Assembly: GCA_007922305.1 (NCBI GenBank)
Contig: ML677374.1
Location: forward strand, 10,543,369 to 10,607,368
Reading direction: 5' to 3'
Source of the DNA: Dermatemys mawii
Lineage: Eukaryota > Chordata > Testudines > Dermatemydidae
Length of the DNA: 64,000 nt
Shown: positions 46,255 to 58,748 of the stretch, in pieces
Position numbering within the stretch: position 1 is the stretch's first letter
Layout of the letters: every line of letters begins with the position of its first letter
The notes under the pieces: model-generated
Databases searched by the model: none
Seen by the model: the letters and a program-made list of their open reading frames with translations, nothing else
What the model was told of the DNA's origin: nothing
Position numbers and translations under genes: made by a program

Positions 46255-48196
46255 TTCCCCAAATTGGGATGAAAAGTTGAAATTAAAAAAAAAAAGAAAT
46301 TGTGGAACAGAAGTTCTGAAAAATCTCTATTTTGTAGGGTCAAAACATTTCATTTCAACATTCCTAAAACTGAAATGTTTCATTCTGATTTATTGAACTG
46401 ATCTGAAGTGTTTCATTTCAAGTCAATTCAATATCAAATTACATTTTCTCCTAGTGGCACACTGCCTCATGGGAGTTGTATTTCTAGATCTTGATGCCCC
46501 CACCCTTGCCTTGGGGCTGGCTCCCTGGCTGTACTACATCTCCCAGGATGCATCCACGGTCATGTCTCCCCCATGATACACCACATGGCTCATTCAAAGG
46601 GAAATATGCATTGTATTATAGGAGATATCCTCTGGTGAGTCCAGCCCCTAAAGAAAGAACAGGGGGCCCAGACCACAGCTTCCATAATGCAATGCACTGA
46701 CAGGGAAATGCAATTTACTGTTTAGTTGAACTGATTTTAAATGAAACATTTGAGTCAGTTCAATAAAATGAAATATTTCAGTTAAATCTGATTGTCTGAA
46801 AACATTTTCAGTAGCTTCAGTGGGAGCCCAGTACTTCATAGGCCATGCTCAAGGCTTTGGAAGGCCAAACCCAAGTTCAGATTCCACCCAGGAATGTACA
46901 GGCACTGAAGTATTAGCATTGCACAGAATGAGACTGTTAATTAACCAGAACTTAAAGGGCTGATAATACATTTTTACATGAAAAACTTGTTTCCCGGGGA
47001 GGCACGGGGGGAGTAGTTTGAAATTCCCTGGAGAAAATATGAATAATACAGCACAGATGGAAAATGGGTTCACAAAAGGAAGATGTTACTGCATATTACA
47101 TGCCAAACTACTGCGTGGAAATACAAAAGGTGGGGGTAGGAATTCAGCTGAAGCGGACAAGGCAGTGCTATTCACAGCTTTAACAGAGCAGATGGTATGT
47201 GATCCCTCGAAACCACCAGGAAAAAAGGAAGCTAAAATTGTTTCTTAAGAACCCAGGATTATTTTTCTTGTTTTGCCAGAAGGGAGCTGGGGGGAAGGGC
47301 ATTATAGCTTCGTTAACCCTTTAAAAAAATACATATAGGAAGGAAAGCTTCAATTTCTTTGCCTATAAGAAAAAAACAGCCAGTTTACAGTGTCTCGAGT
47401 GAGGCAGATGGGGAGAGTTAGCACTTGGTCTGTTTATGATAGTCATTTTAACATTCCAATGTGCACATATGTATATTAAAAGTTTAGGGCTGAGCTTCCC
47501 ATAGCCATCTTTGGGATTTAGGCACACAACTCACGTTCATTTCAGTCTCAGCTCAGACATATTTGATTGTATCCCTTCTCTCACATTCTTCATTACGTGT
47601 CTTCTGCGTCAGCTCTTCTGGGCAGGAACTGCATCCAACTCGGTCTCTGTTGGTCACCTGACCTAATGGGACCCCAATCGTGACTGTAGTTTCTGGCCTC
47701 ATTGCAATCTCAATATTAATTTTGAGAGAGAGATCATGATGCTACAAATGGGTCCCAAACCAAAACCCCAGATCCAGCTCTGAACTTTCCTCATCCTGTC
47801 ATGTGGGGAAAATGCAGAACCAAGGCTGAAGATAGTATAAATCAGGATTAAAAACACACAAAGGTCCCTTTACACTGAAAGCGTAGTATAGGGGGCTCCA
47901 GCATAAATGAGTCTCAGGTCTCATAGCTCATTTTCTCTTATACATGCACAGCACAAACAAATAAATTTTCTTTTGGAAAATCACTGTTCCCACATTACCC
48001 AATAGCACAGTGGTGGGGATGGGTTGAGAACCTTATAGAGAATCAAAGGACTAAACAGTGTTAAATTCCTGAACATAGTCACTGGATCTGTGTAAGTGTT
48101 TAAGACCTAATGCAAAACCAACTGAAGTCAGCGTAAAGTTACCACTGACTTCAACAGGTTCTCAGTCAGGCTCTAAAAAATACACAGTAAGTACAG
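46255..48196. other. Intergenic, no gene seen
   Basis: AT-rich unique-looking sequence with no recognisable exon, RNA gene or young repeat. Confidence 0.5.
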
Positions 48197-48318
48197 AATC
48201 AGAGAGGTAGCCATGTTAGTCGGGAATTGCAGAAGTGACAAAGAGTCCGGTGGCACCTTAAAGACTAACTAAAGTATTGGAACATAAGCTTTCGTGGGCT
48301 AATACCCACTTTGTTGGG
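48197..48318. mobile_element. Penelope-like terminal-repeat fragment
   Basis: Plus-orientation copy: GAATCAGAGAGGTAGCCATG, GGTGGCACCTTAAAGACTAA and CATAAGCTTTCGTGGGCTAA, ending in a degraded CCCACTTTGTTGGG. The hammerhead-like core is damaged in this copy (CCAACAA in place of CTGACGA). Confidence 0.7.
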
Positions 48319-48393
48319 AAACAATACATATGTATATAATGTAACTACACAGTCTGTTATATTGTGCCTGGTGCAATAATTCCAGCTGCCGGA

Positions 48394-48440
48394 ACTGATA
48401 GATTCCAAGGCCAGAAGGGATCTTTATGATCGTCTAGTCC
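48394..48440 (-). mobile_element. CR1 LINE 3'-end fragment
   Basis: Antisense of the CR1 3' end: GATTCCAAGGCCAGAAGGGA followed by TCTTTATGATCGTCTAGTCC. Very short; the adjoining hAT element at 48440 may have inserted into it. Confidence 0.6.
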
Positions 48441-48516
48441 AAGGGTCGGCAACCTTTCAGAAGTGGTTTGCCGAGTCTTCATTTATTCACTTTAATTTAA
48501 GGTTTCGTGTGCCCTT
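48440..48516 (-). mobile_element. Short hAT element, one end only
   Basis: GGTCGGCAACCTTTCAGAAG and TTTAATTTAAGGTTTCGTGT match the left end of the element at 41799. The rest is missing. Confidence 0.65.
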
Positions 48517-48519
48517 AAT

Positions 48520-50547
48520 GTTTCACCTCAGTTGGCATGAACTCAGTGCTAGTAAAAGATGCCACTGGGCTGAGAGCCCTGGATGTGGAAGAGCTGCACA
48601 GCCTAGGCAGAAGTGCCACGTTTCCCCACGCAGCCTTGTCAACGCACCACATTTCCCCGTGTGGCCTTGTCACCATGCCTTGAGAGGAAGGCCTCGTAAG
48701 AGCACATGGGGAGCTGAGTTTGCACGTCCATTCAGTTCCTGACTTGGCTGCTGAAACAGCCAATGAGGTTCTTCATCATGGCACCCAGTCTTGCCCATTA
48801 GCCTACGGGATCAACCCATTGAACATACACCCAACATTCAGTCCCTACTGATCTAATGGGGGGAGCAGGAGCTGAACGCTTCAATGCCCCACAACCAAGC
48901 TGCTAAAAGAAACCAAATCTTAGAAAAGAAATGTCCCCCAGCTGTAAAATGCCACAGCTTTATTTTTCTCTGCTACCTTTTCTATTGAAATAGTCAAGAG
49001 GCATCTTAATTCCTACCTGCTCCCACACAAAACGCTCTGAAAATGTCTTTTATGTGGTTTTAGATTTGGTCTGCTGCATGTAGCAGCAGGCAATGACAGA
49101 TCTAACCTAGAGCACTGTTCAAAATATCAAATACTGCCTGTCCTAATGGCGTACCTAGAGACATTTGTAATTCAAACTGCCCCAGTGTAAAACACTCCAA
49201 AAAGTAGCCTGCAGCTTGTTTTGCAGCCAACAATCTGACAGAGGACAGCACAACATCTCAGTAACAAATAAAGGCACCTCCTAGTTATCTATATGGATCT
49301 TGCCATTGGTGATACTCAGACCACAGGGGTTGAAGGAGCCAAAATAGCAATCCATATTACCCAAAAGGGCAACAGTGGTGTCAATTCATTGTTTCATTTC
49401 CTAGAGTACTAGTCAGTCACATTTAAACAGTATGATGGGGAAATATGTTGTTTTTATATAATATTCTCACAGCAAAACGACTGACCAAGTGTTATTATTT
49501 CATCAACTACAGTTGGCTAATAACATAGTAAAAGCATTCTGACTGGTCAATAATTAAATCACAGTGTTTTAATATCATGTGCTGCAAAGAGCTGCCGAAG
49601 ACACATTAAAAAGTCATTTGTGGCTCCTGAGCCTTAGTCAGAGTATCACTGATCATCATCATCAATAGGAGAGACATTAGCCCTATGATGGGAAACTGAG
49701 GCACAAGCTACACATGTCCAAAGACAGGAATTTTGTGACTGAGCTGGGATTAGAAACCAGGGTCCTACTCACGTGCATTATCCATATTTTTCCCACACAG
49801 GCACACATCCCTGGTTTGAGCGTAGATTACTTTTCAAGAACATTACAGTTAGATTTAACTTAAAAAAAAATGTAAGAAATACAGGAGGTACAGCTGGGCT
49901 TTTCACACCAGCCTGTCTGCCCATGTTCCATACACTGCTATATACTTCAAATATTTATTGTATCAGAGCAGCCATTTCAAATTCTTCATGAGGGATATGT
50001 AGTCCCTTTGTGTGTCGATTGTGTGTTATGAATTTTGATAGCAAAAAATTAACCATCCCCCACCCCTGGAAGTACTTAGACAGATGGGATGGGTATTAGG
50101 GGAGTGCTACCATTCTTTAACAGGAATAACAGATCATGGTGAATGAATCGTTTTGTGATAGGCCTTATTTCATTCCCTGCAAGGGTCTAACTGAATGGGT
50201 TTTCTTCATCACATCTCTCTGTGATTGACTAGACACAAGAAGTGACATTGGGTATGAATTAAGAAATAAACAGACCTCTCAAGTCGTACACGGCGCATTA
50301 GCATCTGTCAAAACTCCAGCAGTCCCAGAAAATTGTGATTTTGTCTGCAAACACCCACCCACGCATATTATGCGCCCACACGTCTCCCTTCTGTTTCTTG
50401 TTCTGGCACCCGAGAGAGGCAATCCCATGCACCAGAAGTGTCTCCAGAATTAGTACGTGTGGCTTAGAACCCTGCACATTGGCACAAACATGAAGGCCCC
50501 TCAGCCCCGTTTTTGGCTCAACGTGCCTCCTGACTGGTTGGGCAGAG
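48520..50547. other. Intergenic, mostly unique, no gene seen
   Basis: Contains a MIR-like fragment at about 49655-49780 (GATGGGAAACTGAGGCACAA, minus). No exon or RNA gene was recognised. Confidence 0.5.
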
Positions 50548-50780
50548 GATGCGACTACATTGAAAATGCTGCAGCTGCATGGCCGGAGCCCACTGGCAAA
50601 GTTGCTGTACGCTAATGGGAGAGAGCAGAATTAATCCGCCTCCTCTGTTGGCGGGAGTAGCTCTCCCACTGACAAGCACTGGCTACACCGGCACTAATCG
50701 TGTCTCTCAGGGGTGTGGGTTTTTCACACCTTCGTGTGACATAGTTAGACCACAATAATTCCATAGTGTAGACTTAGCCA
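50548..50780. mobile_element. DNA-transposon relic (GTCTACACTATGG ends)
   Basis: Right end CCATAGTGTAGACTTAGCCA is a degraded reverse complement of the left end near GATGCGACTACATTGAAA. The interior CAGGGGTGTGGGTTTTTCAC is shared with the relic at 21129-21413. Confidence 0.45.
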
Positions 50781-52372
50781 GAGATGGGATATTTCTTCTC
50801 CATACCAGACACTTCTTAGCCTGCTCCTTGGTAAGAAATGTACCCAGCTGTTTCTTTAACACAGTCTTCAAAAACGCCTTTTGCAATACTTTTTACAGCT
50901 ACTCTGACAGTAAGTATGTACTGATTGCTTGCTGTGTGAAGCAGATTAGTGATTTATACTGCCCCATTTTACCTTTGGAAGTGCCAGAAAGTGAATAGGG
51001 CTTAAATTTAAGCTCATCAATTCCCTTGTCCTCCTCTCCCAGATTTAAAAAAAAAACAACAAAAAACCCAGTTGCAAAAAACAACCAACCCACTCCCTGT
51101 GATAAGCAGGGATAAGCCCAGATAATTTGACTGATGGAGTCAGTCAGTCATTTTCATGGAAGTATTTTTATTTCCAAGTGTTCGCTAGCTCAGAAGGCAT
51201 ATGATGAGTCTTTGCTAGAGCTGGCAGGTTTCCCATAGACAGCGTAAAAGCCACATATTAGCAGCTGAACAGTGACCTATTTTAGTTTCATGAAAACAAT
51301 GAATGAAAGCAAAGTTTCCAGGAGAGAGAGAAAGAAAGAACGAACATCGTGTCTGTGTCTAACATTCAGAGTCAGTTCCAAAAACAAAATGGCTGCCTGG
51401 CTATGTAAACTAATTAGAAAGGTAAAAGGTGCGGCACACAGAAGAGACAGACATGGTGTGAAAGCTACCTAGCTGAAAATACCACAGTTGTTATGCATCT
51501 CTTGGAACCGTCAAATATGAAACCCATTAGGTGGCTGGCAATCTGTCAGATAGCGAACTGCTCTAGGCACTCTCTCATCCTGTTCTCATACAGAGAGGCG
51601 AAGGAGGCGGAGTTCATCTCCAGAGGGAGATTAGGACAGGGTTCCGGTCATAGAGAAAGCATGGGCAGCACCTGGATTCAATAGTACTGAAATCTTGCAA
51701 TCTTCTTTATGGGGATTTTGGGCCAAAATGGCAAAAATCTTGTGCTATCTCAGTCCCGTTGGCATCAGCCAACACATGAAGGTTTATTTGTATCACAGAA
51801 GCACTTAGGCTAGTGCTGTCTGTGCTAGGCATCGTAAAAACCCACAGCAAGAGGCGGCTTCCAGTGTGAACCGCCAAAGATGGGAAGGGAACCAGATGTC
51901 CCTGCTGGGGGTCAGGAGACCTGCACTGTATTCCTGGCCCTGCCACCAACTTCCTGCCTGACCTAAGGCGAATCCCACTCTGAACCTCTGTTTCCCTCTT
52001 ACCCTGCCTCTGTGTAATCTCTTACTCCGCATGTACAGCGCAGAGCACAACGCAGCCTCTCATAACGTCATACAGATACTTTCTGAACACATAGCAAATC
52101 ATGCAGCAAGCAGGTTATATTCATTTTATCAGGCAGCAAATCTACCTAGCCCAATACAAGAAGGCAGCTGTCCTTCTGAACTACTGCTTACCACTTGAAA
52201 TATACGCTGCCAGCCCAGACCTACTTAATAGACTCTTACTGCCACCTCGTGGCCATGAAGAGTAAACTGTTCCCCCCTCTGCCCCCCGCCCCCCGCATTA
52301 ATACAAGACAGTGAGAGCAACAAGCAAGAGACTTCACCTCAGAGAAGTTCGAGGTGAAAGGGCCCTATTGGA
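50781..52372. other. Intergenic, mostly unique, no gene seen
   Basis: Contains a MIR-like stretch in sense orientation at about 51900-52045 (TGCCACCAACTTCCTGCCTG, ACCTCTGTTTCCCTC). No exon was recognised. Confidence 0.5.
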
Positions 52373-53215
52373 TCCTGTTTAGTCCAGAAGTCATTGCAGC
52401 ACTGCTCCTTACTGAATATTTACTCAAACGGTGTCCTTTCTTCTCTTAAGGGTGCTGTGTGAGACCTTTCTGATAGGCCCTCACTGTCAGGGGCGTATTC
52501 CTGACCTGGAGACATTTCCTCCTTTGTTATATACATGGATCACCCTAAACAGCAGAGGAATCTCCTCCTGCCTTAGAAATTATCACTTTCATCTCTCTGC
52601 AGATGGCGACTTCTAGTCCCTGCTTAGCCAGCCTATCGATTAACCTCTTTTAATCTCTTCTGAGAAATGAGATCATCCCGCCCAGCGATTGTTTCTGGTG
52701 CACTCTGAACACCTGTCTGTTGGTAGAGAGAGGCCCAGCACCGACTGTGATATTCTACAGGTAGCGGCACCAGAGCTACGGGGGAAAGTGTATGACCTCC
52801 CTGCTCATCCCTGTATGCAAGCAACCCCCAATTGTACCAGCCTCTCTCGTTACCATATTGCAGTGCAAAATCCTATCTAGTTTGCAACCCACTCTCTCGC
52901 CCACGACGCTACTTCCTTTGTCTCTCCCCTGCCCCACATTGAGGGGGTGTGTTTGGAATTAGTTCCCCACAGAGGTCTCTTCCTAATCTACTCAGGTTAT
53001 GCACCCCCCCCGCCCATTTCTAATGTCTCTCAGGCCTGCTAATCTAGTTTTCATCTCAGTAATATTGGAAATGGCCCTGTTTTCTCTACAGATTTCGTTA
53101 CCAGGCTATTTACGCTCTTCCAGTTCATTAATAACAGTGGTAAATAAAACTGGATTGAACACGAATCCACGTGATACACTAGTCCCCTCACAATTCAGTC
53201 CCCTACCACCACGTT
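52373..53215 (-). pseudogene. Degraded CR1 LINE with reverse-transcriptase remnant
   Basis: Antisense, old CR1 copy. On the minus strand at about 53172-53098 the translation reads GTSVSRGFVFNPVLFTTVIN then ELE, matching the CR1 reverse-transcriptase segment GVPQGSVLGPVLFNIFINDL. Lower coordinates (52620-52800) resemble the CR1 3' region (CTTTTAATCTCTTCTGAG, then a diverged tail). No intact frame remains. Confidence 0.6.
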
Positions 53216-53230
53216 CCCCTTTGGTTAGGG

Positions 53231-53464
53231 CAGGGGAGTCTCAAACGGGAGGTTGGGACCTCGCAGGGGGTCATGAGGTAATTACAGGGTGGGGTAGGAG
53301 GGGAGGGTCATAAGCTGTCAGCCTCCACCCTAAACCCTGTTTTGCATCCAGCATTTATAATGGTGTTAAATATATAAACAAGTGTCATTCATTGATGAGG
53401 GGGGTGGCACTCAGAGGCTTGCTGTGCGATGGGGGTCACCAGTACAAAAGTTAGAGAATCACGG
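53231..53464. mobile_element. Short hAT-like element (CAGGGGAGTCTCAA ends)
   Basis: 234-bp unit starting CAGGGGAGTCTCAA and ending TAGAGAATCACGG. The flanking octamers GGTTAGGG (53223-53230) and GGTTAGAG (53465-53472) differ at one base. It shares GCAGGGGGTCATGAG and AGCATTTATAATGGT with 41935-42136. Confidence 0.75.
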
Positions 53465-53472
53465 GGTTAGAG

Positions 53473-55119
53473 GCCTACCAGTTTTCAGTCCACCTGACTG
53501 CCCTAGTAAAGCCCATTTGACTTCATTTTGAAGTACAATTGTGTCAAAAATCACCACAACTGTGTTCTCGTAGCTCCCCGCAGGCCCGAGAAGGGTGACT
53601 CACCTCACTGACTGCAGCCGGAGACTCACATTTCCGCCTGGGTGTTTAATCCTGCTTTGCTGGGCTACGAAATCCAAACGGAGCCAATTCACCTCCCGCC
53701 CCAGCCTGGGAAAGTGTGTGAGGAAAACAGCCTCCCCGCTCTGCTATGACTGCGAGCTGCGGCCAGAGCGCGACATTAGGAGCTGAGAGACTCCCTGCTG
53801 GGTACCTCACACAGGTGCTACTCAGTCAGTGCCCTCCCCCCATCCAGCGGTGCAATCGCCCACACCTGGGACAGAGGCCCTGTCAGGCTAACCAGCAGCA
53901 GCCATGAGCCTTGCTTGGCACCTGGTGAATGACTTTCCTGTGACTCCGAGGTGCTGCCCAGTGGGGTAAGGTTACTGCTCAGCCTGAGCAAAGGCCCAAA
54001 TCGCTCGTTTTAGAGAGCCTGGGGAGCCCAGACTATCAGCCAAGGGCCACGTACCTGGGCTGGGATCTTCCAACATGCGCGGTGCTGGCCTAACTGCTGC
54101 TCCCACTGAAATCAATGGCTTGAGACCACTGGGAACAGACTGAGGCCACTGCTGGCTACTGTCAAAAATCCCACCCATGGTTTTTAGTTGTGGTCTCTGC
54201 AGTAGGGTGACTAGAGATCCACACATCTAGGGCCAGGTCTTCAGCGTTGTTGAGGCTCTCCTGTCAGCTCCTACACCACCGTTTTAACCCCCAGGTACGG
54301 CAGATGGCCTGGGAGCCCCTAGACCCAGCTAATCCCCGCTTGGCAGAACAGCCAGTTGCTCATTTGCAGCCAGTGGAAAATATTAGGCTTCAGGCTGATG
54401 CCTGGCAGTGCCAGGAGCAAGGGAACATGAAGATGACTCAAAGCTCCCTTCCCTCTGGATTGGTTCTGACTGAAGCTCAGGCAGGTCAGAGAACCTGAGT
54501 CTATGTCTGTAAGCCCTAGACTTCCTAGAGTCACAACACTGAACAGCTGCAGTTGACACATCCTCTTCAGCATAGAAGTACGGGTCTCGGGGAGGAGAAG
54601 GATTCAAGGACCTAAGAGACTGGGTTTGCCCCCAGGATTTTAACCAAAATTCCCTCCTATCTGCAGCATGCTTGGATCCCTCTTCCCCTTCAGCAGTGGC
54701 TGTGTCACAATGGTAAGGGAGGGGATTCCTCTCTGGGCTGTGCCTTAGGACCCCGTGGGAGGAAAGGGTCCCCAGAGGTGGTCTCACCAACTCATTCATC
54801 TCCTCTTCAAAAGCAGCACTCAGCGATGTCTAGCAGGTAATTTTCAAAGGAGCGGGAGCTCAGCCCACGGCAAAACTGGTCCTCAGCTTTGTTCATGCCA
54901 CCCACTATTTCTTCTGATTTACACAGTTCGGCCTAGTGTGTCACTTGGTTAGAGCGAGGTGCACAAATCATGGCACAAAGGCTAATACAAGCGGACAGCA
55001 CAGGTGAAATAGGGCCCATGGCTCCAGCCAGCACTGACAGCATTAATGTCTCTGCAAACACTTCTACTTAAGAGGTCTTCAAAAAGTAAGAAAGCAGCAC
55101 TTTTATTAAATGAGAAGCA
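53473..55119. other. Intergenic, no gene seen
   Basis: Somewhat GC-richer unique sequence. Overlapping frames at 54247-54799 on both strands show no domain or exon-like boundaries that I could support. Confidence 0.5.
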
Positions 55120-55320
55120 TGGTGGGTCAGAGAATTACACAGACTAGGCATCATAAAACCAGATTTTTGAAGTTGATAGACTGCGAGTAGTAAGTTACTT
55201 GACCCCACCTTCCTCTGACTCCGTTTCCCCATCCGCAAAACAGGAAAAACTATGCTTAGACAGCTTGGCAAAGTCGTTTGACCTCTATAGCTGAACAGTA
55301 CTCTAAAGCCAAAGCATTAT
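55120..55320 (+). repeat. MIR-like SINE fragment
   Basis: Sense orientation and diverged: TCTGACTCCGTTTCCCCATC then CGCAAAACAGGAAAAAC. Confidence 0.5.
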
Positions 55321-55374
55321 TAAAGATATGCAGCAGAGGTTAATACATGCAAGGTGCATAATTCCACCTCACTC

Positions 55375-55575
55375 TTCTACAGCACTTCCCCTCCATAGGT
55401 CTCAAAGCACTGTTCATGTCAGTATCATTACCCCATTTTACAGATGGGGAAACTGAGGCACAGAGCAGTGAAGTGACTTGCCTAAGGTCATGCAGCTGGT
55501 CAGTGGCTGAGCCAGCAATAGGCCCCAAGTCTCCTGAGTCCCAGTCCTGTGCACTATGTACTTGGCTCTGCAGAG
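55375..55575 (-). repeat. MIR-like SINE, well preserved core
   Basis: Antisense copy: ATTTTACAGATGGGGAAACT, GAGGCACAGAGCAG and AAGTGACTTGCCTAAGGTCA, ending near CCCAGTCCTGTGCACTATGT. The clearest MIR-like core in the window. Confidence 0.8.
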
Positions 55576-56177
55576 CCTGTGGGCAAGAGATCACAATTAG
55601 TATTACTTTGGTTTGAATTGTAATCCAGATTTAGACACCTATACTGGAAGCCTGATTTTTCAAGAGTTGCTGCAAGGAAGCTGCAGGTCAGGTCTCAGCA
55701 CATCTGGAAAAGCTGCCTAATTTCAGGTCCCCAAGTTTGAAGAGTTTAAACCCTTCTTTATAGCATTCAACCCTTCAATCTTAGTTGATTTGCTTGTCCT
55801 CTTAGGCTACTCTATGAACAGAGTTTATCAACTCTGCAGCCCAGCCCACTAAAACAATCTGAACATCAGTAAGCACAAATGGAGCTGCTGATGTGCAACT
55901 GGGAGAAGAAATTGTGGCATGAAAGGGATGCAGAAGGCATTAGCTAAAAAACATCCTGTTGTAAAGAGAGGCATGATCCTTGTCTTCAGTTTTCACAAAA
56001 GTATCAAAATATTGCAGGTAAAATATTTGATTATGGAAACATTCTGGTTGGTGGCAGATAGCGCTCCTCATTCACCAGTGAAAGAGTTGGCTAATGTTTG
56101 CTGTAATGTGTTTGTAAAGGTGGTTTTGGCACAGTTTCCAGATGAGCCAGCTTTACAGGATTTCTCATTGCTCTTCT
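55576..56177. other. Intergenic, one unexplained 91-codon frame
   Basis: A plus-strand frame at 55919-56194 (starting MKGMQKALAKKHPVVKRG) is not low-complexity but matches no family I know, and its end runs into the SINE at 56178. No exon boundary, promoter or repeat was recognised, so I do not call it a gene. Confidence 0.4.
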
Positions 56178-56372
56178 GGGGGAGGCGGAAATAGCCCAGT
56201 GGTTTGAGCATTGGCCTGCTAAACTCAGGGTTATGAGTTCAATCTGTGAGGGGGCCATTTAGGGATCCTGGGGCAAAAATCTGTTGGATGATTTAGTTGA
56301 GAATTGTTCCTACTTTGAGCAGGGGGAGTTCGAGTAGATGACCTCCTAAGGTTCCGTCCAACTCGGATATTC
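56178..56372 (+). mobile_element. tRNA-derived SINE (tortoise Pol III type)
   Basis: The 5' part looks like a tRNA, with an A box in TAGCCCAGTGGTTTGAGCAT and a B-box-like GAGTTCAATCTG about 40 bases on. This is followed by the family body GGGGGCCATTTAGGGATCCT and GGGCAAAAATC and a tail ATGACCTCCTAAGGTTCCGT. The layout matches the tRNA-derived SINEs of cryptodiran turtles. The duplication is not evident. Confidence 0.8.
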
Positions 56373-58268
56373 CAGAACCTCCTTCCTCTGTCCTGCTCCA
56401 GGGGAAGCCCTGTTGAGTATCAAGCAGTGGAATATGCTCCCCATCTGATCAAGATGCTTAATCCTATATGTGCCAGAAGGGGGCACCCTAGGGTGCCCAT
56501 GTTAAAATTCTGCCTGTAATGTATTGAAACAAACCATCCTTAGAACAGGCCAGATTAAACCATGGGTCATGCATTTTCAAATGCTTGCCAAGAAATGCAG
56601 CCCCCGACTCTCCTTCCAGGGTTACACCAATGTAATATTATCCTGTGCTGCTTGCAGACCAAGGCTATTTTTCAAGAAGCAGCAGCATTACCAGGAAATT
56701 CACTGAGTAAATGTGCTTGTTTGCCAGCTGGTATTGCTTCCTCCTTTGGTTACAAAAGTATGTTTGTTTAAAGGGAAAATAAATGAATACCTGTCCTAGA
56801 GCCTTGCTTCCTCCACTCCACCAGCCTCGGGATAAAGGATTCAGCATGGGCTGAGGGAGATCTTTTTGTTACAACAATGGCCAGCATAGCACTAGACTAT
56901 GTAGTCTAGGTAGTCTGTTAGTGCTACAGGCAAGGACAGCCACACTAGAATCATACACCACCTAGCCATCCCCCAGCACGCTAGCTCTAGGAAAACTAAT
57001 TCTTTTAGGCCTTAAATGTTGTGCTACAGTTATCAGACCTTCCTCACCATGAGACTGATGATCCCACTCCCCACCTCATAACATTCACTTTTAAACAATA
57101 CAGGGGGTTTACATTCGCTGACAGATTATGTGCAAAATAAGCCAGAGAAAGACAGCTTTTTTGTGCCCCACTCAAGTAAGATGCGCTTTCGTGTGCTCAT
57201 CAAAACATTCAGTGCCTGGGCTTTGGATGATTGGGTGGAGTCCCTTTTACCCTCCACTGTTGCCCTGCCTTGTATGATGCCCAGCTGAAGCACGAGGTGC
57301 TGTTCAGTCTTCCCCTGCGCCAGAGACAAGGCTCTTGCAACTGGTTCCAGGCAGGCTGAACTAGTTCTTTGCTCCATATCCTTAAACACCAACAGTAACC
57401 AATGGACCCCGCCACTGCCATTCTTCGTCAAGTTCCCTGGAGCCATGCTGGGGGCAAGGGCTCACTCCATTAAATCATTTAGGCTGTGCTTATGGCAAGG
57501 AGGCCTCTCTTACGCGTTCAGTCACGTAAGCTGCTCACCGCCTAGATTATTGCAGGGAAAGAGAACAAGCCACCATCAGATTCGCAAGGCGGAGATGGAG
57601 GAGAAACAACCAAGAGCGTATCAAAACAAACAAGCCTGGCCTTGGTACTCGAAGGCCAGACTCTGGTTTTAGTGGCCCATCAAAAGGAGCGTGTTTCAAG
57701 AGGAAGGGACACTACTAAGGCCTGGTGGACAGACAGAAGTGGCAGCAATTGAATGAAATAAGTGCGATTTGGGGGTGTAGATCAGCCTCGAGAGACACCT
57801 TCTGCCAGCTCTCAAAACCTGAGTCCCAGAAACCAGCAAGAGAACTGCAGTACTAGGAGTAGAAAGCATGCAAACCGGCTCAAAGTCTGTTCCTCACGGA
57901 ATCAAGGCGAGCTCTCAGTTAAAGCTTCAGTTCAATGGAAATAATTCAATGGACTTTAAACTGTGTTACATTGCGACAGACGTTACTGTGCAGGTAGTCA
58001 ACATTACCCAGAACTGTAGTGTATGAACAGGCAGCAAGTCCATATAAAGGAACATTTAAAGGAGGAATTTAATGCCAAGACATCTCTCTCTTTTCCCTTT
58101 CTGGCAAAAGAAAAATCTCCCCCTCTTTTTACCACCACCACCACAACTAACTCATTCTCCTCAGAATTTCACTCCTTGGCTCAAAACACTTCATTTCAAT
58201 TTTTAGACAGATCAGCATTTCCCCATCCTCCACCTCCAATATTAGCCTCATTTGTAATGGCAAAGGAC
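56373..58268. other. Intergenic, no gene seen
   Basis: Unique-looking sequence with no recognised exon, RNA gene or clear repeat. Frames at 57126-57446 (minus) and 57445-57672 (plus) show no domain. Confidence 0.5.
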
Positions 58269-58748
58269 AGTGGTTCTCAGACTTATCTGAGCGCACACCC
58301 CTTGTGAGTGTCTGTAATAGTTTACATACTGAACGGTCCCGCCACACAAAGTACATATACTGACTTCAAAAATAAAAAACTAACATATGAACTCAAACAT
58401 TTTTTGTTAAAAACAGTATGGCATTGACTCAAACAAAGTCAATGATCCAATGTAATAACAGCCAATGCAAAACCACGATTGTTGTCGATGCTTACAATTA
58501 AATGTGCACGCTGTGTCATAGTGAAACGAATTAACATACAGATAGCAATGACTTTGCATAATGCTATGTGAGCTTAACAGAAAACCGTCAAAATGGACAG
58601 TGCCATCTGCGGACCTGGAGGAATTAGCTTTGCTAGTTATTCATTGCTGTGGGTAAAATGTGTGCATTAATTCTCCCCCTCCCCACAAAAGCTTCTCACA
58701 TCTCCCCCAGAATACATTCCATGCTAGCCCCAGTCTGAAAACCTCTAG
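58269..58748. mobile_element. Non-autonomous hAT-like element (CAGTGGTTCTCAGACTT ends)
   Basis: Left end CAGTGGTTCTCAGACTT and right end CAGTCTGAAAACCTCTAG are imperfect inverted repeats about 480 bp apart. AT-rich, non-coding interior. No clear duplication. The 104-codon minus-strand frame over its right part is not a gene. Confidence 0.6.

Noticed and set aside
48283..48318. Third hammerhead-like core in the Penelope copy
   Set aside because: The CUGANGA strand is degraded to CCAACAA, so the catalytic core is not kept.
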